Notes: generated from the letters alone by a model not told the origin. 64,000 nt of DNA from Sinomicrobium sp. (GCA_029266035.1 JAJUFH010000001.1:124001-188000), one strand, 5' to 3'; shown: positions 28,095-37,592, counted from the first letter of the stretch. Translations and numbers: made by a program.

Positions 28095-29558
28095 TTATTT
28101 ATCGAGTGCCTTTATCAGCTCTCCTGAAATTTTAAAATCGTCAAAGTCCCTTCGTTCTCCATTGATATCCTGATAGGTTTCATGTCCTTTTCCGGCAATG
28201 AGGATAATATCGTTTCGGTCTGCCATCTGACAGGCTGCCTTTATAGCCTGTCTGCGGTCTGTAACAGACAGGGTTTTGTTGTAATATTGGGGAGGTACCC
28301 CCTTTTCCATTTCCTCAATAATCAGTTCGGGATCCTCCGTTCTAGGATTGTCGGATGTAAAGACAACCTTAGTACTCAAGCTTGCAGCAATTTCACCCAT
28401 AAGAGGTCTTTTTGCCCTATCGCGATCTCCGCCACACCCAACTACGGTAATGACTTCCTCGTTACCGGTTCGAATACTATTCACAGTATCCAGTACATTC
28501 TGTAGCGAATCCGGAGTGTGCGCATAATCGACAATAACGGTTATCCCTCCTTCCGAAACAAAGTATTGAAACCGCCCTTGTACACTTTCCAATTCACTTA
28601 CCAGTCGAAGGACTTCTACAGTTTCCAGCCCCAACAATTCGGCTGCGGCATATACCGCAAGTATATTATAGGCATTGAATTGTCCTATGAGTTTTACCCA
28701 AACCTCATTTTCTCCGATTTTGAGCAATAGTCCACTAAATTGATTCTCCAGTATTTTCGCTCTAAAATTGGCATACGATTTTAAGGCATAGGTATATTTT
28801 GTCGCCGCTGTATTCTGAATCATAACCATACCGTTTTTGTCGTCGGCATTGGTCAGTGCAAAAGCTCCTTTGGGCAAGGTGTCGAAGAAGTGTTTCTTCA
28901 CATCTCTATAGGCTGCAAAGCTATTGTGATAATCTAAGTGATCGTGAGTGAGATTGGTAAATATCCCACCGGAAAATCGAAGTCCTTCTGTTCGCTTCTG
29001 TGCTATTCCATGTGAGCTAACCTCCATAAAACAGAACTCTACCCCTGCCTTTGTCATCAAGTCGAGGTAGTAGTTTATAGCAAGAGGGTCTGGCGTGGTA
29101 TGGGTAGCTTTGTGTTCTTCGTCATCTACCATAATCCTCACTGTAGACAACAACCCGGTTTTGTATCCGGCCTTCCGAAACAGCTGATAAAGCAAGCTCG
29201 CAATAGTGGTCTTGCCATTAGTTCCAGTGACACCTATCACTTTTATATTCTCAGAAGGGTTTTTGTAATAATTAGAAGCCATAACCGCCAGAGCGGTATG
29301 TGTATCCTCTACCTGTACATAGGTAACTCCGTTTACAATACTATCTGGCATCTTTTCGCAGACCACGGCAACGGCTCCTTGTCGAAGAGAAGCATCGATA
29401 AATGCGTGTCCATCGACTTCCTCTCCTCTTACCGCAATAAAGACATCGTTCAAACTCACCTTTCTCGAATCGAAACACAGATCATTTACAGCCACGGAAG
29501 TATCTCCAGCCACGGCCTCTATCTTTACCTTATACAATATGTCTCTCAGTACATTCAT
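28095..29558 (-). CDS. murE: UDP-MurNAc-tripeptide synthetase (meso-DAP adding)
   Basis: 487 residues. Mur ligase with VTGTNGKTTIASLL, THDHLDYHNSF and the DNPR motif in FTSDNPRTEDP, which reads out meso-diaminopimelate. The cell wall should therefore be of the mDAP type. It starts 3 bases after the stop of ftsI, so the two are tightly coupled. Confidence 0.97.
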   Translation of the reverse strand: MNVLRDILYKVKIEAVAGDTSVAVNDLCFDSRKVSLNDVFIAVRGEEVDGHAFIDASLRQGAVAVVCEKMPDSIVNGVTYVQVEDTHTALAVMASNYYKNPSENIKVIGVTGTNGKTTIASLLYQLFRKAGYKTGLLSTVRIMVDDEEHKATHTTPDPLAINYYLDLMTKAGVEFCFMEVSSHGIAQKRTEGLRFSGGIFTNLTHDHLDYHNSFAAYRDVKKHFFDTLPKGAFALTNADDKNGMVMIQNTAATKYTYALKSYANFRAKILENQFSGLLLKIGENEVWVKLIGQFNAYNILAVYAAAELLGLETVEVLRLVSELESVQGRFQYFVSEGGITVIVDYAHTPDSLQNVLDTVNSIRTGNEEVITVVGCGGDRDRAKRPLMGEIAASLSTKVVFTSDNPRTEDPELIIEEMEKGVPPQYYNKTLSVTDRRQAIKAACQMADRNDIILIAGKGHETYQDINGERRDFDDFKISGELIKALDK

Positions 29559-29561
29559 AAT

Positions 29562-31562
29562 CTACGAAAGCTCCAACACTACGGTTTCGTTAGGTTTTAT
29601 CTTATTTCCGACACTCGCGGACTGCCTTTTTACTCTTCCACTACCAATAGTCTTCACCTTAAGCCCTAAATTTTCCAACAAGGGTATAGCGTCCATACCG
29701 CTCATTCCTTTCACATCGGGCATTACATTACCTGACTGCTGTGCTTTTGCATAGTATGACTGGTAGTCTTTTTCGGTTTCCGGTTTGTCCTGCTCCAAAT
29801 CTTTAACCACATCTTCTACCGGCGAACTGGTATAGACTTTTTGCGCAATACTCTTAAATACCGGTCCCGACACATCAGCTCCGTAATACCCCACACTCCT
29901 ATCGGGTTCGTGAATAACTACAATACAGGAATACTCCGGATCATCGGCTGGAAAATATCCGGCAAAAGTGGAGATATACTGTAGGCGTTGCTTGTTCTTC
30001 GGGTTGTAATTTTTCTGAGCTGTCCCAGTTTTACCCGCCATAGAGAAATTGGGAGAATAAAGTCTTTTACCAGTACCTTTAAGCACTACATTTTTAAGCA
30101 TCCCTTGTAATTTACTCACTGTTTCCGGAGTGCATACTTGAGGATTTATCACTTCTTTTTCAAACTTTTTAATGGTCTTATTCCACTCTCTCACCTCTTT
30201 GATAAGCCTGGGTTTCACCATTTCCCCATCATTGGCAATAGCATTGTAGAACGTAAGCGTTTGCAAGGGAGTAAGAGACACTCCATACCCAAAAGCCATC
30301 CATTCCAGAGCTATTCCACTCCACCTCTTCTTATCTCGAGGATCGGGTATATAGGGTTTTCCTTCTCCTTTTATAGAAAGCCCGAGCGGCTTATTAAGCC
30401 CCATCTCATAAAGTTTATCTACAAACTTTCTCGGGTTGTCACTATAGTGATCGTGAATCGTCTTGACGACCCCCACATTAGAAGAGACCTCAAAAGCACG
30501 CCCTATACTTATTTTCCCGTATCCACCATACTTAGTATCTCTCACCTTTCTACGGTAATAGCTAACTACTCCTTTTTCGGTATCGACAATATCGCTGGTA
30601 TCTACTACTTTGTCATCTAGAGCCACAGCCAGAGCCATCAATTTGAAGGTAGATCCCGGTTCGTGCGACTCTCCTATGGCATAGTTCAGTTTTTCATAGT
30701 ACTTACCATCGGAGGTACGTCCGAGGTTTGAAATTGCCTTGACCTCGCCTGTTTTGGTCTCCATCACCACAGCGGTACCGTGCTCAGCTTTGTATTTTTC
30801 CAACTGAGCCAACAAAGCGTGATGGGCAATGTCCTGAATATTGATATCTATGGTCGACACCACATCATAACCGTCTCGGGGTTCTACTTCGTTATTATCG
30901 CTAATTGGTTTCCACTGCCCCTTAGCTATGCGCTGCTTCAACCTTTTCCCTTCTTTTCCTTCCAAATATTCTCCGTATGCTCCTTCCAAGCCCACTCGCA
31001 GTTCATGACCGCTACCATCCAAACGCTCGTAACCTATACTGCGCTCGGCAATTTTACCGAGAGGATGCTCGCGCTCTACGTGCTGCTCTACAATGATTCC
31101 TCCCTTATAGGGTCCGAGTTCAAAAAGTGGAAAACTCTTTATCTTTATATAATCTGCATATCCCAAATCTCTCGCAACAAGCAGATACCTATTCTTATTG
31201 ACCCTCGCCTTACGGAAAGCGTTCTGATAATAAGAAGACGACTTTCCAAGCATTTCGGAAAGTTTATCCGAGAGAGGCTTTAGGTATTTTTCAAAATTCT
31301 GGGAAGAGGCTGTCAGGGCATCGAAACGGATATCGTATTTAGTGACAGAGGTAGCCAACAAACTGCCATCGTCAGAATACAAATTTCCCCTATTGGCCGG
31401 AATAGTAAAATTCCGAATCGTCCTCTCTTCTGCCATCTGACGATATTCTTCACCATCTACTTGAATATACACCAGCTTTACCGCAACACCGAGCGCAAAC
31501 AAGAACATACACCCAGCGAGGAAATACAATCTGTTTAATATTTTCTTTTCTGTAACTGGCAT
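29562..31562 (-). CDS. ftsI: Septal transpeptidase (class B penicillin-binding protein) FtsI
   Basis: 666 residues. A short cytoplasmic tail and one membrane helix (about 11-30), a PBP dimerisation domain, then the transpeptidase with active Ser304 in GSTFK, SSN in EVSSNVGV and KTG in AGKTGTAQ. One PASTA domain ends the protein (MPDVKGMSGMDAIPLLENLG in part: MPDVKGMSGMDAI). FtsI cross-links peptidoglycan at the septum. Upstream is ftsL (37 bases). Confidence 0.96.
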   Translation of the reverse strand: MPVTEKKILNRLYFLAGCMFLFALGVAVKLVYIQVDGEEYRQMAEERTIRNFTIPANRGNLYSDDGSLLATSVTKYDIRFDALTASSQNFEKYLKPLSDKLSEMLGKSSSYYQNAFRKARVNKNRYLLVARDLGYADYIKIKSFPLFELGPYKGGIIVEQHVEREHPLGKIAERSIGYERLDGSGHELRVGLEGAYGEYLEGKEGKRLKQRIAKGQWKPISDNNEVEPRDGYDVVSTIDINIQDIAHHALLAQLEKYKAEHGTAVVMETKTGEVKAISNLGRTSDGKYYEKLNYAIGESHEPGSTFKLMALAVALDDKVVDTSDIVDTEKGVVSYYRRKVRDTKYGGYGKISIGRAFEVSSNVGVVKTIHDHYSDNPRKFVDKLYEMGLNKPLGLSIKGEGKPYIPDPRDKKRWSGIALEWMAFGYGVSLTPLQTLTFYNAIANDGEMVKPRLIKEVREWNKTIKKFEKEVINPQVCTPETVSKLQGMLKNVVLKGTGKRLYSPNFSMAGKTGTAQKNYNPKNKQRLQYISTFAGYFPADDPEYSCIVVIHEPDRSVGYYGADVSGPVFKSIAQKVYTSSPVEDVVKDLEQDKPETEKDYQSYYAKAQQSGNVMPDVKGMSGMDAIPLLENLGLKVKTIGSGRVKRQSASVGNKIKPNETVVLELS

Positions 31563-31599
31563 AATACCGTACTGAGCTTTATTTCGCGATAAATACGTT

Positions 31600-31923
31600 C
31601 TATTTTATATTACTTTCTGCAATCACTATTTTTTTAGGTGGTATCTCAGACTGCTTCACCCCCTTATCTTTCAATCGAGCCATAATGGCCGATTCCAGTT
31701 TCATTTGCTGCATGGTAGCCCTAGTATCTACATACTCACTTTTCAATTCTTTAACCTCGTCATTGAGCCGTGAAATCAGGAGCACCTTTCTATCCACGCT
31801 ATGGGAACTGGCTATCATCAATATTGCCAAAGCCGAAGCAAAAAGGATAAAACGCCAATTTTTAACGGCGTCTTCACTGACCAGAAACTCCCCTTTTAGT
31901 ATATCGATCAACCTGTTCTTCAT
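31600..31923 (-). CDS. ftsL: FtsL-like divisome protein
   Basis: 107 residues: a short cytoplasmic part, one membrane helix (about 24-43) and a periplasmic coiled coil with a leucine-zipper-like heptad (LLISRLNDEVKEL). FtsL bridges FtsQ and FtsW/FtsI. Sequence identity in this family is poor, so the name rests on topology, size and the position between rsmH and ftsI. Confidence 0.88.
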   Translation of the reverse strand: MKNRLIDILKGEFLVSEDAVKNWRFILFASALAILMIASSHSVDRKVLLISRLNDEVKELKSEYVDTRATMQQMKLESAIMARLKDKGVKQSEIPPKKIVIAESNIK

Positions 31924-31957
31924 AGTGCGTATATAAATTAAGTTTTCACTTCCGTTT

Positions 31958-32866
31958 TTAAACGCGTTCAGCTATCCTGAGTTTCGCACTTCTCGCTCTA
32001 TTATTTAACTCAATCTCCATAGGGTCGGGCACTATCAAACCTCCCGACTTCTTAAAGGGCACATCCACATTGCCGTAGAAATCCTTTTCCGGCTCCCCTT
32101 CAAACATACCGTTACGCACAAACCTCTTTACCAACCTATCTTCCAGCGAGTGATAACTTATCAAACTGAGATACCCCCCTTTTTTTATCAATTCAGGCAT
32201 CTGTATCAAAAATTCCTTAAGAGCCTCTATCTCACCATTCACCTCGATTCGAAAAGCCTGATATATCTGAGCCAACACTTTGTTTTCTCTATGTGCTGGC
32301 AGAAAACGGCGCAGTGCGCTTTTCAACGCTTCCGTAGTGTGAATAGGAGTAGCTTTTCTCGCCTCCACCACAGCTCGAGCTATAGCACGTGCATTTTTCA
32401 ACTCACCGTACTGCAAGAGCACCCGACGCAATGTCTCTTCATCGTATTCATTGACCACCTCATAAGCGGAGAGCTCATTTCTCCGACTCATTCTCATATC
32501 AAGATTGGCCTCAAATCGGGTAGAGAACCCCCTTTCCGCCATATCAAACTGATGAGAAGACACTCCAAAATCACCCAACACACCGTCCACTTTCCGAACC
32601 CCGTACAAGCGCAAAAAACGTCGAATATGCCTGAAATTCTCATGAATAAGCACAAAGCGCTCATCGTCAATACGATTCGCAAGCGCGTCTTCATCCTGAT
32701 CAAAAGCATAAAGCCTTCCCTTTTCACCTAAGCGACTCAATATTTCACGAGAATGCCCCCCTCCTCCGAAGGTCACATCCACATACACTCCATCTTCCTT
32801 TATCCGAAGCCCATCTACAGACTCTTTCAACAAAACCGGCTTATGATACGGTACCTTCATCGTCAT
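31958..32866 (-). CDS. rsmH: 16S rRNA (cytosine-1402-N4)-methyltransferase
   Basis: 302 residues. YHKPVLLKESVDGL opens the protein, VDVTFGGGGHS is the AdoMet loop, GVLGDFGVSSHQFD and SYHSLEDRLVK are family signatures. It methylates C1402 of 16S rRNA. It overlaps the end of mraZ by 26 bases. ATG 32866 and ATG 32860 are both possible starts. Confidence 0.97.
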   Translation of the reverse strand: MTMKVPYHKPVLLKESVDGLRIKEDGVYVDVTFGGGGHSREILSRLGEKGRLYAFDQDEDALANRIDDERFVLIHENFRHIRRFLRLYGVRKVDGVLGDFGVSSHQFDMAERGFSTRFEANLDMRMSRRNELSAYEVVNEYDEETLRRVLLQYGELKNARAIARAVVEARKATPIHTTEALKSALRRFLPAHRENKVLAQIYQAFRIEVNGEIEALKEFLIQMPELIKKGGYLSLISYHSLEDRLVKRFVRNGMFEGEPEKDFYGNVDVPFKKSGGLIVPDPMEIELNNRARSAKLRIAERV

Positions 32867-33308
32867 CTCCCATTACTTCTTCGGCCAGCTCTGCAAAATC
32901 CAATGCAGCATCATCTATAGCCTGTTCATAACTATTTTTATCCCAGACCTCAACAATGTTTATAGCCGATGACAACACCACTTCCTTACCTATTCCCGCA
33001 AATGACACCAGATCTTTCGGTATGAGTAATCGACCGGCAGCATCCACCTCAACCATTCGCACTCCAGCTGTAAACCTTCTTATAAAATCGTTGTTTTTTT
33101 TCTTAAACCGGTTTAGCTTATTCATCTTTACCATCAGCGCATTCCACTCCTCCATAGGGTAGAGTTCAAGACAAGACTGAAACACAGCACGCTTTAAAAC
33201 AAAACCTTGCTGCAACAGTGGTGAAAGCTGATTTTTAAGAGCAACAGGAAGCATTATCCTACCCTTTGCATCCGCTTTACATTCATATGTCCCTATAAAA
33301 CTATTCAT
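32841..33308 (-). CDS. mraZ: Transcriptional regulator MraZ
   Basis: 155 residues with two AbrB-like (SpoVT/MraZ) halves: the first has FIGTYECKADAKGRIMLP, the second EVDAAGRLLIPKDL. MraZ forms a ring and binds short direct repeats before its own operon. A TTG lies six bases upstream in frame, but ATG 33308 gives the conserved MNSFIG. It is the first dcw gene, and three matching repeats lie in its promoter. Confidence 0.96.
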   Translation of the reverse strand: MNSFIGTYECKADAKGRIMLPVALKNQLSPLLQQGFVLKRAVFQSCLELYPMEEWNALMVKMNKLNRFKKKNNDFIRRFTAGVRMVEVDAAGRLLIPKDLVSFAGIGKEVVLSSAINIVEVWDKNSYEQAIDDAALDFAELAEEVMGDDDEGTVS

Positions 33309-33341
33309 TATCAAGCCTTAAGCACTCCGTATTTGTATTTT

Positions 33342-33349
33342 CAAATATA
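33342..33349 (-). promoter_or_regulatory. -7 box of the dcw promoter
   Basis: TATATTTG on the minus strand fits TAnnTTTG, 33 bases before the mraZ ATG. The -33 region falls inside the MraZ repeats and has no TTG. Confidence 0.65.
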
Positions 33350-33360
33350 TGGAATTATTT

Positions 33361-33385
33361 ACCACTTTTTACCACTTTTTACCAC
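33361..33385 (-). promoter_or_regulatory. MraZ operator: three GTGGT repeats
   Basis: On the minus strand GTGGT occurs three times at exact 10-base steps (accac at 33361, 33371 and 33381 on the plus strand), each followed by AAA. Direct repeats of a GTGG/TGGGA-type core at one helical turn are the known MraZ target in other phyla. Their overlap with the -33 region fits repression by MraZ. Confidence 0.8.
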
Positions 33386-33608
33386 TTTGTTGATAAGTTT
33401 TGTTTTTTTAGCTGTAAAACACCTTATTTATTCACGTAGAAAAAGGAGTAACTTGATGTGATTTACACTACACTCATCCCAGTATATTTTTCATGATAAT
33501 CGTATCTATTTCTTAAGTATTTCAACGAAATTGCTGAACTAAAACACCTTTTAATTTCGATATAATTGTACTTTATCAAAAAAATAAGTGTATAGACACG
33601 CCCTGAGA
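33386..33608. other. AT-rich spacer between the dcw and hydrolase promoters
   Basis: Part of the 353-base divergent gap (33309-33661). Apart from the promoter elements listed separately I see no gene, hairpin or repeat in this part. Confidence 0.5.
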
Positions 33609-33638
33609 TTTGCCGTGAAACATTTTTATGTAAATTTG
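33609..33638 (+). promoter_or_regulatory. Promoter of the alpha/beta hydrolase gene
   Basis: TTTG (33609-33612), 18 bases, TAAATTTG (33631-33638). Both boxes fit the Bacteroidota consensus; the ATG is 23 bases downstream. Confidence 0.7.
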
Positions 33639-33661
33639 CTAACTTAGAAACGAACCTATTA

Positions 33662-34426
33662 ATGGTACAGAACATTAAGAAAGAAGGAAAATATTCTTAT
33701 TTAGAAGTAGGAGAAGGAACTCCCGTCATTATACTTCATGGACTTATGGGAGGTTTGAGTAACTTCAACGGTGTTACCGAACACTTTTCCACAAAAGGAT
33801 ACAGAATTATTGCTCCCGAACTACCGATATACAACAAGCCTCTATTGCGAACCAATGTAAAGAGTTTTGCCAAATACTTAGATCAATTTATTCAGCACAA
33901 AGGGTTGGATCAGGTCATTCTACTCGGCAATTCCCTAGGGGGTCACATTGGACTTTTACACACAAAGATGTTTCCCGAACACGTTAAAGCGCTTATAATC
34001 ACAGGGAGTTCCGGTTTGTACGAGAGCGCTATGGGCGATGGATATCCAAAGCGGGGAAACTACGAGTTTATCAAAAAGAAGAGTGAAGATGTATTTTACG
34101 ATCCCAAGGTAGCTACCAAGGAAATTGTAGACGAGGTTTATGCCACGGTAAACGACCGTTCAAAACTCATCAAAACACTGGCCATTGCCAAAAGTGCAAT
34201 TCGCCACAATATGGCCAAGGACCTCCCAAATATGAACACTCCCACTTGTATTATCTGGGGGAAAAACGACACGGTCACACCTCCAAACGTAGCCGAAGAA
34301 TTTCACAAACTCCTACCCGATTCCGACCTTTACTGGATAGACAAATGTGGTCATGCTCCAATGATGGAGCATCCCGATGAGTTCAACAGCTTGATGGAAG
34401 AATGGTTGAACAAGAGAAATTTTTAA
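33662..34426 (+). CDS. Alpha/beta-fold hydrolase
   Basis: 254 residues. The oxyanion region is ILHGLMGG near 24-31, the nucleophile elbow GNSLGG contains the catalytic Ser, IIWGKNDTVTPP carries the Asp and DKCGHAPMMEHP the His. There is no signal peptide, so it is cytoplasmic. The substrate cannot be predicted. It lies 10 bases before yihA and probably shares its transcript. Confidence 0.92.
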   Translation: MVQNIKKEGKYSYLEVGEGTPVIILHGLMGGLSNFNGVTEHFSTKGYRIIAPELPIYNKPLLRTNVKSFAKYLDQFIQHKGLDQVILLGNSLGGHIGLLHTKMFPEHVKALIITGSSGLYESAMGDGYPKRGNYEFIKKKSEDVFYDPKVATKEIVDEVYATVNDRSKLIKTLAIAKSAIRHNMAKDLPNMNTPTCIIWGKNDTVTPPNVAEEFHKLLPDSDLYWIDKCGHAPMMEHPDEFNSLMEEWLNKRNF

Positions 34427-34436
34427 ACCCAATTTT

Positions 34437-35039
34437 ATGCAGATTCACACGGCAGAATTTGTAATCAGCAATACAGATGTAGGCAAATGCCCAAGAGATC
34501 CGATTCCGGAATACGCCTTTATCGGTCGGTCTAATGTAGGCAAATCTTCGCTGATCAATATGATGACCAACAGGAAGGGGCTAGCAAAAACATCCGGAAC
34601 ACCAGGAAAGACTCAACTGATAAATCATTTCCGCATAGACAACCGCTGGTTTTTGGTAGATCTTCCCGGCTATGGTTATGCGCGCGTGTCTAAAAAACAA
34701 CGACAGGGGTTCCAGAAGCTGATTACCGATTATTTTGAAAAGCGAAAGCAATTAGTTGCGGCATTCGTGCTTATCGACATACGACTGGATCCTCAAAAAA
34801 TAGATTTGGAATTTATGTACTGGTTGGGAACAAATGGAATTCCTTTCACTATAGTGTTTACCAAAGCAGACAAGCTCAAACCCGCAGCTATCACCAAGAA
34901 GACCGAAGAATATATGCAAAAATTGACCGAAGACGCTTGGGAAGAGGCTCCTCCTCACATAGTGACCTCTGCTCAAAATGGTTTGGGAAAAGACGAGTTG
35001 TTGGGATATATTGACCAAATCAATCGCCAATTAAACTAA
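34437..35039 (+). CDS. yihA: Ribosome-biogenesis GTPase YihA/EngB
   Basis: 200 residues, the normal size. G1 is GRSNVGKSS, G2 lies in SGTPGKTQ, G3 is DLPGYGYA, G4 is FTKADK, and the G5-like SAQNG follows. The protein assists assembly of the large ribosomal subunit. It converges with gldC over a 22-base gap with no clear terminator. Confidence 0.96.
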   Translation: MQIHTAEFVISNTDVGKCPRDPIPEYAFIGRSNVGKSSLINMMTNRKGLAKTSGTPGKTQLINHFRIDNRWFLVDLPGYGYARVSKKQRQGFQKLITDYFEKRKQLVAAFVLIDIRLDPQKIDLEFMYWLGTNGIPFTIVFTKADKLKPAAITKKTEEYMQKLTEDAWEEAPPHIVTSAQNGLGKDELLGYIDQINRQLN

Positions 35040-35061
35040 TGCGCTTAGAAGCTAGCCTTCC

Positions 35062-35397
35062 CTACTTTTTCAATTCCAGTTTTTCTGCAAAATACGCACA
35101 AAAATCCCGCATAGTAGCCGTCATTTTTTCATCTTGTGTAGCTCTGTGAAAGGTATCGGCCATAGCCACAAGAGTTTGGTGAAAAAACACCTTCATCTCA
35201 TCGACCGGCATATCTTTAGTCCAAAGATCGATGCGAAGGGTTTCCTGTTGTTTGCTATCCCACACAGAAAGTAGCATTGCCTTGGCCTCTTCTTCTTTTA
35301 TTCCTCCATCTTTGGCAGTCCACCTCAGCTTTTCCGGAACTCTGTTCTCATCCAGTTCTACGGTAAGTTTTATATCTGAAGTATGTGTTTTAGCCAT
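35062..35397 (-). CDS. gldC: Gliding motility protein GldC
   Basis: 111 residues, matching GldC throughout, for example LDENRVPEKLRWTAKDGG and VDEMKVFFHQTLVAMADTF (each cited in part). GldC is a small cytoplasmic protein that supports Flavobacterium gliding and the type IX secretion machinery; its exact role is unknown. It lies 52 bases after gldB on the same strand, the arrangement known from F. johnsoniae. Confidence 0.95.
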   Translation of the reverse strand: MAKTHTSDIKLTVELDENRVPEKLRWTAKDGGIKEEEAKAMLLSVWDSKQQETLRIDLWTKDMPVDEMKVFFHQTLVAMADTFHRATQDEKMTATMRDFCAYFAEKLELKK

Positions 35398-35449
35398 ATC
35401 TATTTTACTTTATAAGGGTGTTTACGCTTTAATTCTAAATTTTATCGAC

Positions 35450-36412
35450 TCATTTACCCGGCTTATAGCGAGACTCCCGAAACAGCTGTTCGGCCGGAAG
35501 CTGTAGCAATTGCTGCAAAGATACATTATTGTTTTTCATATACGACCTGACAATCTGCCATCCTATAAAACGACCGAGTTCCCCCGGAGACTCATTGTCC
35601 AATTCCAGATAAAATTTTGAAAACGGAGCCGGAAGAATAAAGCGGTCACTAAGCCTAGAATCGGTAGAAAACAGCAGATCCCGCTCTACAAAATAACGCC
35701 ACATTTCCTGTTCGTTAGCTTTTGCCCATGCTATTTCCTCTTCGGTGTATCCCATCTTTTGGGCATCAGATACCTCTGGAAGAAAAAGGTCGCAAAAGTA
35801 AAGGAGCTTGCCCTCGTAGATCAGCTCATCGACAAAGCTTCGTTTGTGATTGGGAGGTACCTGCATTCGAGCGTATGCCAGGGCTACCTCCGGCACTATG
35901 TTTTTACCGCTAAACTTTTTACTCACATAAACTGGAATCCCTCTATAAAAATGGTGATCGGCTCCTAGGTAACAATCCAAAGACACCAACAACAGACTAT
36001 CTGTCCAAATCACTCGGTTCTGATAATCTACATCAGAGGTCAGCGTTACCACTTCGGGAGCTTCAAAACGAGGAAAGTAGTATTTGATGTGCTGAAACAG
36101 TTTTCTCAGCTGCTCCTGTTCTGTAGAGAAATCGGGGAATGCTTGCTGTACTTCAGCAGATAGCTCAATTTGCAGGCTATCTTTCATTTTTGCAATCCAT
36201 ATACTATCTGGATACCGATCTGGAAAAAGAAAGGGATAACTGGTTTTTAATCGAGGAAGATCGGCGGGCTCAGCTTCCGAAAAGTCCTTGTCAAATCGGT
36301 TAAGGTGAAGCTCAATCGGAATTTTGCTTATTTGATCTTCCAAACCGTGATCTCCCTTGCAAGAGACAAACAAAACTACAGCAAATACTACAATTGATAC
36401 TACTTTTCGCAT
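35450..36412 (-). CDS. gldB: Gliding motility lipoprotein GldB
   Basis: 320 residues with a lipoprotein signal: the hydrophobic stretch ends in the lipobox FVSC at Cys18. The mature part contains the predicted zinc-protease-like region typical of GldB (DCYLGADHHFYRGIPVYV, in part, and GRFIGWQIVRSYM). GldB is required for gliding and secretion, and anchors in the envelope. A possible -7 box (TAATTTTG) lies at 36488-36495. Confidence 0.94.
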   Translation of the reverse strand: MRKVVSIVVFAVVLFVSCKGDHGLEDQISKIPIELHLNRFDKDFSEAEPADLPRLKTSYPFLFPDRYPDSIWIAKMKDSLQIELSAEVQQAFPDFSTEQEQLRKLFQHIKYYFPRFEAPEVVTLTSDVDYQNRVIWTDSLLLVSLDCYLGADHHFYRGIPVYVSKKFSGKNIVPEVALAYARMQVPPNHKRSFVDELIYEGKLLYFCDLFLPEVSDAQKMGYTEEEIAWAKANEQEMWRYFVERDLLFSTDSRLSDRFILPAPFSKFYLELDNESPGELGRFIGWQIVRSYMKNNNVSLQQLLQLPAEQLFRESRYKPGK

Positions 36413-36482
36413 ACCTATTAAATTAATATGTATAAACGATAAATCTTTTTAATAATTTTATCGGCAGAGAACAAAATCTTAT

Positions 36483-36501
36483 CTGTGCAAAATTAGCACA
36501 G
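36483..36501. promoter_or_regulatory. Palindrome over a -7-like box between gldB and nadE
   Basis: CTGTGC (36483-36488) and GCACAG (36496-36501) enclose seven bases. On the minus strand the centre reads TAATTTTG, a TAnnTTTG match for gldB. It may be an operator or a chance palindrome. Confidence 0.35.
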
Positions 36502-36516
36502 TTAATCAACAAACAC

Positions 36517-37305
36517 ATGCAAACTGAAAAAGTAATAAAACATATTGTAGATTGGCTTAAAGAATACGTACAAAAATCTGGCACAAAAGGATTTGTCATC
36601 GGTATATCTGGAGGTATCGATTCAGCGGTGACCTCCACACTGTGCGCGCTTAGCGGATATCCAGTATTGTGCCTCGAAATGCCCATACACCAAGAGGAAA
36701 AGCAAGTAAGCAGGGCGGGTGGGCATATCAAATGGCTCAAAGACAAGTACGGCAATATTTCATCACAATCAGTCGACCTCAGTCCGGTATTCGACAGCCT
36801 GGTAAACAGTCTGCCCGCCGTACCTAAAGAAGAAGATCGTTTTATGACTCTTGCCAATACTAGAGCAAGACTGCGAATGACCACCCTCTATTACTTTGCA
36901 GGGCTCAAGGGGTTCCTAGTGGCAGGGACGGGTAATAAGGTGGAAGATTTTGGAGTGGGCTTTTACACCAAATACGGAGATGGAGGAGTTGACCTCAGTC
37001 CCATTGCCGATTTACTCAAAACAGAAGTATACGAAATTGCCGCCCAGCTCGGTATTATCGAAGAAATTCAACAAGCCCCTCCTACTGATGGATTGTGGGG
37101 AGACGACCGAACCGATGAAGACCAGATAGGTGCCTCCTATCCGGAATTGGAATGGGCTATGCTTGTAGATGAAGAAGGGAAAAAACCAGAGGATTTCACA
37201 GGACGACAAAAAACAGTATTGACGATATATCGCAGGCTCAACAGAGCTAACAAACACAAAATGACCCCCATACCAAGGTGTAAAATTCCTCCGTCACTAA
37301 AATAA
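36517..37305 (+). CDS. nadE: NAD(+) synthase
   Basis: 262 residues, ammonia-dependent type without a glutaminase domain. The PP-loop is GISGGIDSAV (about 33-42); GTGNKVEDFGVGFYTKYGDGG, cited as VAGTGNKVED and YGDGGVDLSP, and the lid SPTADLLKT equivalent SPIADLLKTEV follow. It makes NAD from deamido-NAD. It is divergent from gldB. Confidence 0.97.
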   Translation: MQTEKVIKHIVDWLKEYVQKSGTKGFVIGISGGIDSAVTSTLCALSGYPVLCLEMPIHQEEKQVSRAGGHIKWLKDKYGNISSQSVDLSPVFDSLVNSLPAVPKEEDRFMTLANTRARLRMTTLYYFAGLKGFLVAGTGNKVEDFGVGFYTKYGDGGVDLSPIADLLKTEVYEIAAQLGIIEEIQQAPPTDGLWGDDRTDEDQIGASYPELEWAMLVDEEGKKPEDFTGRQKTVLTIYRRLNRANKHKMTPIPRCKIPPSLK

Positions 37306-37592
37306 AAGACCCGAGAATTTCCGGAAAACCGGATATGTCTATATTCAAAAAAATCATTCATTGTAAGTGTATTTTATAAAATTTTAACAGAATATTAAAC
37401 TTTTTTTATAGTATTTTAACTACATAAATAACAAAATATGCCCTGCTTATCTTGCATTAGATATTTTTTTTAAGTACATTTACCGCCGCTAACCTCAAAT
37501 CTACTATATAATACCGGCTAACTTTCCTACTTAATTGCGTTGGTTTGTTTCGCAATGTGAACCTAACTGATCCTAAATAAAAACAAATCATT
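37306..37592. other. AT-rich intergenic stretch before the response regulator
   Basis: 287 bases without a gene. TCCGG/CCGGA (37320-37333) forms a short hairpin soon after nadE. ATTGCG/CGCAAT (37534-37539 and 37551-37556) forms a hairpin 37 bases before the response-regulator ATG. No full promoter match was found. Confidence 0.45.

Noticed and set aside
33463-33675. 70-codon open frame in the mraZ-hydrolase gap
   Set aside because: It overlaps the hydrolase promoter and start codon on the other strand and shows no protein-like pattern.
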